Below are positions 5,432 to 8,254 of a stretch of DNA of 8,254 nt, piece by piece. The position numbers were made by a program, and so were the translations under genes. The notes under the pieces were generated by a model. The model did no database searches, had not been told where the DNA came from, and worked only from the letters and a program-made list of their open reading frames with translations. Source of the DNA: Flavobacteriales bacterium (GTDB lineage: Bacteria; Bacteroidota; Bacteroidia; Flavobacteriales; Flavobacteriaceae); the NCBI GenBank assembly GCA_027032855.1, contig JALVLX010000201.1, positions 1-8,254 on the forward strand. The letters run 5' to 3'. How positions within the stretch are numbered: position 1 is the stretch's first letter; each line of letters opens with the position of its first letter.

Positions 5432-6639
5432 AACACTTTTAATATTTCTTTTGTAATACGTTCAACCAGTGGCAAAGTAACAGAATTACCGGCTTGTTTG
5501 TATAATTTTCCTCTTGAAATATTAGGTAAAATAAAATTATCCGGATAGCCTTGGAATGAAAATGTTTCTCTTGGAGTTAATTTTCTAATACCATATTTAT
5601 CTTTTATGATTGGAACATTGTGCCCTCCTGTTCCCATATTGGCCGTTAAAGTTGGGCATACGTTACTTTTATTTTCTCTAACATAAACCCTACGCCATTG
5701 ATACACTGTATCTTCTGAATTAATCCCTTTTATTAGTTCCGGATAATATTTATGCTCTTTTTTGTAGTAAAAATAATCATCTACTTTCTTTTTTTCTAAA
5801 ATGTCGTGAATAGTTTTTGTTAACGGTATTGGTTTCGGAAATTCAAACTTTTGATGATTTGGGACTTGTTTTGGGTCAAAAGCAACCATGAAAATACGCT
5901 CCCTGTTTTGTGGAATATTGGCATGTGTCATCGAGTTTAAAACATGATGATAGAGTTTATAGCCTAATTTATTTTCTAATATTTCTTTTACAACTTTAAA
6001 TGTGTTTCCCTTATCGTGCGAAACAAAATTTTTAACATTTTCAAGAAAAACAACTTTAGGTCTATGTTTTTCGATAATCTGTTCAATATCAAAGAAAAGC
6101 GTTCCTCTTGTGTCAGAAAAACCCTTTTGATTACCTGCTATTGAAAATGGCTGACAAGGAAATCCCGCACACAGTATGTCAAAATCATCCGGAATATATT
6201 TCTTTGTTTCTTCAAGAGAAATGTCACCAAAAGGTATCTCTCCATAATTATGCCTATATGTAATTTGAGCACTTTTGTCCCACTCACTACTATAAACACA
6301 TTTTCCTCCATTATTTTGCATTGCAATTCTAAACCCCCCGACTCCTGCAAATAAATCAATAAATTTAAATGTATAGTTTTTTGGCGTTGGAAAAGGAACG
6401 TTTTCAACTTCATACAAAAGATATTGCAAAGCTTCTTCTACCTTTAATTCAGTGTGGTTTTTTATTTTATACTCAACAAAATTATTCAATATCTTTGTAG
6501 CATCTTCTTTATAAAATTTAGAAACACCATTGTGATAGTTATGTAAAAAATGTGAAAGAATGGCTTTGTCCATTAAAGGATCTATGTAAGTTAATTTAAA
6601 CTTTTTACTTCCAATCTCTTCAATACTAATATTTTGCAT
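5428..6639 (-). CDS. C5-cytosine DNA methyltransferase of the type II restriction-modification system
   Basis: It transfers a methyl group from S-adenosylmethionine to C5 of cytosine in the system's recognition site, protecting host DNA. From the ATG at 6639 the protein is 403 aa. Motif I is FIDLFAGVGGFR (93-104) and II is EWD (119-121). Motif IV is GFPCQPFS (159-166), with nucleophile C162. Motif VI is ENV (200-202) and VIII is QNRERI (244-249). The target-recognition region (about 285-345) contains WRRVYVRENK and PTLTANMGTGGHNVP. Motif IX is RKLTPRE (352-358) and X is GNSV (384-387). The catalytic half resembles M.HpaII, but the target region does not and looks more like GGNCC- or CCNGG-type enzymes, so specificity is open. 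About 90 residues precede motif I, a long N-terminal extension. A TTG four codons upstream (6651) is possible, but ATG is preferred. The first gene of the pair, it lies 121 bases from the oligopeptidase B stop. Confidence 0.95.
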   Translation of the reverse strand: MQNISIEEIGSKKFKLTYIDPLMDKAILSHFLHNYHNGVSKFYKEDATKILNNFVEYKIKNHTELKVEEALQYLLYEVENVPFPTPKNYTFKFIDLFAGVGGFRIAMQNNGGKCVYSSEWDKSAQITYRHNYGEIPFGDISLEETKKYIPDDFDILCAGFPCQPFSIAGNQKGFSDTRGTLFFDIEQIIEKHRPKVVFLENVKNFVSHDKGNTFKVVKEILENKLGYKLYHHVLNSMTHANIPQNRERIFMVAFDPKQVPNHQKFEFPKPIPLTKTIHDILEKKKVDDYFYYKKEHKYYPELIKGINSEDTVYQWRRVYVRENKSNVCPTLTANMGTGGHNVPIIKDKYGIRKLTPRETFSFQGYPDNFILPNISRGKLYKQAGNSVTLPLVERITKEILKVL

Positions 6640-6677
6640 CTTATCTTTCAAACCTTTTAACTTTATTTAAGTTTTTA

Positions 6678-6685
6678 CAAAGATA
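6678..6685 (-). promoter_or_regulatory. Candidate -7 promoter box (TATCTTTG) for the restriction-modification operon
   Basis: The minus strand reads TATCTTTG, a perfect TAnnTTTG match, ending 38 bases before the methyltransferase ATG at 6639. It lies just downstream of the terminator at 6704-6727, the expected order for an independently transcribed operon. A -33 TTG is not evident; the DNA there is mostly T-runs from the terminator tail. Confidence 0.5.
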
Positions 6686-6703
6686 ACTAAAAAAATTGAC
6701 GCT

Positions 6704-6727
6704 AAAAAAACACCTTTATTAAGTGTT
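6704..6727 (-). terminator. Rho-independent terminator after oligopeptidase B
   Basis: On the minus strand AACACTT (6727-6721) pairs with AAGGTGTT (6716-6709) around an AATA loop, with one bulged G. A run of seven T follows (6710-6704, overlapping the stem's end). It begins 34 bases after the oligopeptidase stop codon at 6761 and separates that gene from the restriction-modification pair. Confidence 0.7.
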
Positions 6728-6760
6728 GTGTAATTATTCATATTTTGCAATATATATGTT

Positions 6761-8254
6761 TCACAAACTTTGTTCTTTCAAATTAATAATAAACGCAAAA
6801 TCCCGCGCTGTATCTTTCAATGATTTGAAACGCCCCGATGCGCCACCGTGCCCGCTATCCATATCGGTATGCATGAGCAATAGATTGTCGTCCGTTTTTA
6901 ATTCGCGTAACTTAGCAACCCACTTGGCAGGCTCCCAATATTGTACTTGAGAGTCATGCAAGCCGGTAGTGACCAACAAATTCGGATACGCCTTTGCTTC
7001 AATATTATCATAAGGCGAGTACGATTTGATATAGTCGTAATAGGTCTTGTTATTAGGATTTCCCCACTCGTCATATTCGCCGGTTGTCAACGGAATACTT
7101 TCGTCGAGCATGGTGGTCAGTACATCAACAAAAGGCACTTGAGCCACCACAGCATTGAAAAGCTCCGGCGCTTGATTTATCACAGCACCCATCAACAAAC
7201 CGCCGGCAGAACCACCCATAGCGTAGAGTTGCTCTTTGGAAGTTAATTGCTGTTCAATCAAATTTTTGGCAACATCGACAAAATCGTTAAAGGTGTTTTT
7301 TTTGCGTAACAGCTTCCCTGCTTCATACCATGGACGCCCTAAATATTCGCCTCCGCGAATGTGTGCAATGGCAAAAACAAAACCTCTATCCAACAACGAC
7401 AAACGATTGGTACTAAAACCCGGATCAACCGTTATACCATAAGCACCGTATCCGTAGAGCAACAAAGGATTGGGGTGCTTCAAATCAGTATCTTTATGCC
7501 ATACCATTGACACGGGGATACGCTCACCGTCACGTGCCGTAACCCATATACGTTGTGAACGGTAATTGGCTTTATCAAATTTGCCATCCGGAACTTCCTG
7601 CTCTTTCAACACCTTTTTCAGTTTGGTATCGATATCAAATTCTATGACCGATGCAGGTGTCGTCATTGAGTTGTAGATAAAGCGGAATTTCTTAGTTCCC
7701 ATTTCAGGATTATATGCCGTAAAAACATTGTAAGTTTCTTCGTCAAATGCGATATAATAATCTTCAGCGTCCCTCAAAATACGAAGTTTGTTTAGACCTT
7801 TTTCCCGTTCTTGCAATACAATAAACTCGTCAAAGACATCAACATCTTCAATCAACGTATAATCCCGGTGCAGAATATACTCTTGCCAATTTGACATTTC
7901 AGTCCGTGTAAGTTTGGTCGTCATCAATTTGAAATTTACCGCATCATCTTTATTGGTCATGATAAAAAATTCTGTGTTGCGATGAAAAAGATTATACTCT
8001 ACCCCTCGCCGGCGACTTGCAAAAATTTTGAATTCGCCTTCCGGTTTGTCAGCTTCCAAATATCTGTATTCGGTTGTCAAAGTGCTAAAAGACGCAATAT
8101 AAATGTAGCGATTGCTCTTGCTTTTGGTTACAAACACATCAAACATTTCGTCAGTTTCTTCATAAATCAATTCGTCAGTAGCAGGGTCTGTACCAAAACG
8201 ATGTCTGTAAATTTGGTAAGCACGCAAAGTTTCCGGATTTTTTTTGGTGTAAAA
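6761..8254 (-). CDS. ptrB: Oligopeptidase B (prolyl oligopeptidase family, S9A), C-terminal part cut by the window edge
   Basis: This is a serine peptidase that cleaves short peptides after Arg or Lys, usually in the cytoplasm. The frame stays open to the last base (FYTKKNPETLRAYQIYRH at its start), so the gene begins outside the window; about 497 residues are visible of an expected 680-720. The first part is beta-propeller, where YRHRFGTDP is typical of oligopeptidase B. The hydrolase domain follows, with YGYGAYG (codons at about 7453-7433), HIRGGEYLGRPWYEAGKLL and KKNTFNDF. The triad is Ser in GGSAGG (7208-7210), Asp in LHDSQVQYWEP (6953-6955) and His in SGHGGASGR (6848-6850). In TTGEYDEWGNP, the first of two acidic S1 residues I recall for enterobacterial OpB is Glu; the second is Asp, a conservative change. 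The signal-peptide region is off-window, so secretion cannot be judged. Transcription ends at the terminator at 6704-6727. Confidence 0.93.
   Translation of the reverse strand, partial: FYTKKNPETLRAYQIYRHRFGTDPATDELIYEETDEMFDVFVTKSKSNRYIYIASFSTLTTEYRYLEADKPEGEFKIFASRRRGVEYNLFHRNTEFFIMTNKDDAVNFKLMTTKLTRTEMSNWQEYILHRDYTLIEDVDVFDEFIVLQEREKGLNKLRILRDAEDYYIAFDEETYNVFTAYNPEMGTKKFRFIYNSMTTPASVIEFDIDTKLKKVLKEQEVPDGKFDKANYRSQRIWVTARDGERIPVSMVWHKDTDLKHPNPLLLYGYGAYGITVDPGFSTNRLSLLDRGFVFAIAHIRGGEYLGRPWYEAGKLLRKKNTFNDFVDVAKNLIEQQLTSKEQLYAMGGSAGGLLMGAVINQAPELFNAVVAQVPFVDVLTTMLDESIPLTTGEYDEWGNPNNKTYYDYIKSYSPYDNIEAKAYPNLLVTTGLHDSQVQYWEPAKWVAKLRELKTDDNLLLMHTDMDSGHGGASGRFKSLKDTARDFAFIINLKEQSL

Noticed and set aside
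6138..6413. 91-codon open frame on the minus strand inside the methyltransferase
   Set aside because: It lies wholly within the strongly supported methyltransferase in another frame and has no recognisable domain.
6640..6651. TTG at 6651 as the methyltransferase start
   Set aside because: An in-frame ATG lies four codons downstream at 6639 and nothing conserved is lost by using it.
6941..7246. 101-codon open frame on the plus strand opposite oligopeptidase B
   Set aside because: It is antisense to the catalytic domain, has low-complexity composition and shows no family features, so it is a shadow of the real gene.
8225..8227. TTG as the start codon of the oligopeptidase gene
   Set aside because: The frame stays open to base 8254 and the upstream codons encode the family's usual sequence (FYTKKNPET), so the gene simply runs off the window.

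Overview
The window looks like chromosomal DNA from a low-GC member of the Bacteroidota. The support is threefold. The gene families are typical of that phylum: a single-domain mannose-1-phosphate guanylyltransferase, a DUF7033/polysaccharide-deacetylase-like protein and a YjjG-type HAD phosphatase. Shine-Dalgarno sequences are weak or absent. Perfect TAnnTTTG (-7 type) boxes lie just upstream of three of the genes. No genus can be assigned from sequence alone.

Layout from left to right. (1) 1-208, minus: the 5' part of a mannose-1-phosphate guanylyltransferase gene that runs off the left edge. (2) 209-383: a divergent intergenic region carrying a heptamer (AGTTRAA) repeat. (3) 384-1277, plus: a diacylglycerol/sphingosine-type lipid kinase, the only plus-strand gene, probably starting at TTG. 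(4) 1312-3304, minus: two overlapping genes. A DUF7033/NodB-like protein lacks the residues expected to bind metal, and it is followed by a YjjG-like HAD nucleotidase. (5) 3305-3641: a 337-base gene-free stretch with an 88-base imperfect tandem duplication and a GC-rich block that can fold. (6) 3642-4256, minus: a fumarylacetoacetate-hydrolase-family enzyme with every FAHD1-type active-site residue present. (7) 4304-6639, minus: a two-gene type II restriction-modification system, a C5-cytosine methyltransferase followed by a restriction endonuclease with a 4-base ATGA overlap. It is visibly more AT-rich than its neighbours in many stretches. (8) 6704-6727: a rho-independent terminator. (9) 6761-8254, minus: the C-terminal two thirds of an oligopeptidase B, cut by the right edge.

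The restriction-modification pair is the clearest accessory element. It lies between two housekeeping genes, has its own candidate promoter behind the upstream gene's terminator, and makes the methyltransferase first with the endonuclease translationally coupled to it. The endonuclease pairs a C-terminal B3-like (BfiI/NgoFVII-type) DNA-binding domain with an N-terminal region that has no recognisable phospholipase-D nuclease motif.

The other points worth attention are the apparent loss of catalytic residues in the deacetylase-like protein, a marked excess of the tetramer CCGG (44 by eye) across all genes, and the two repeat-bearing intergenic regions. I see no CRISPR array, transposase, tRNA or rRNA. 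No undescribed multi-gene system is evident beyond these points.
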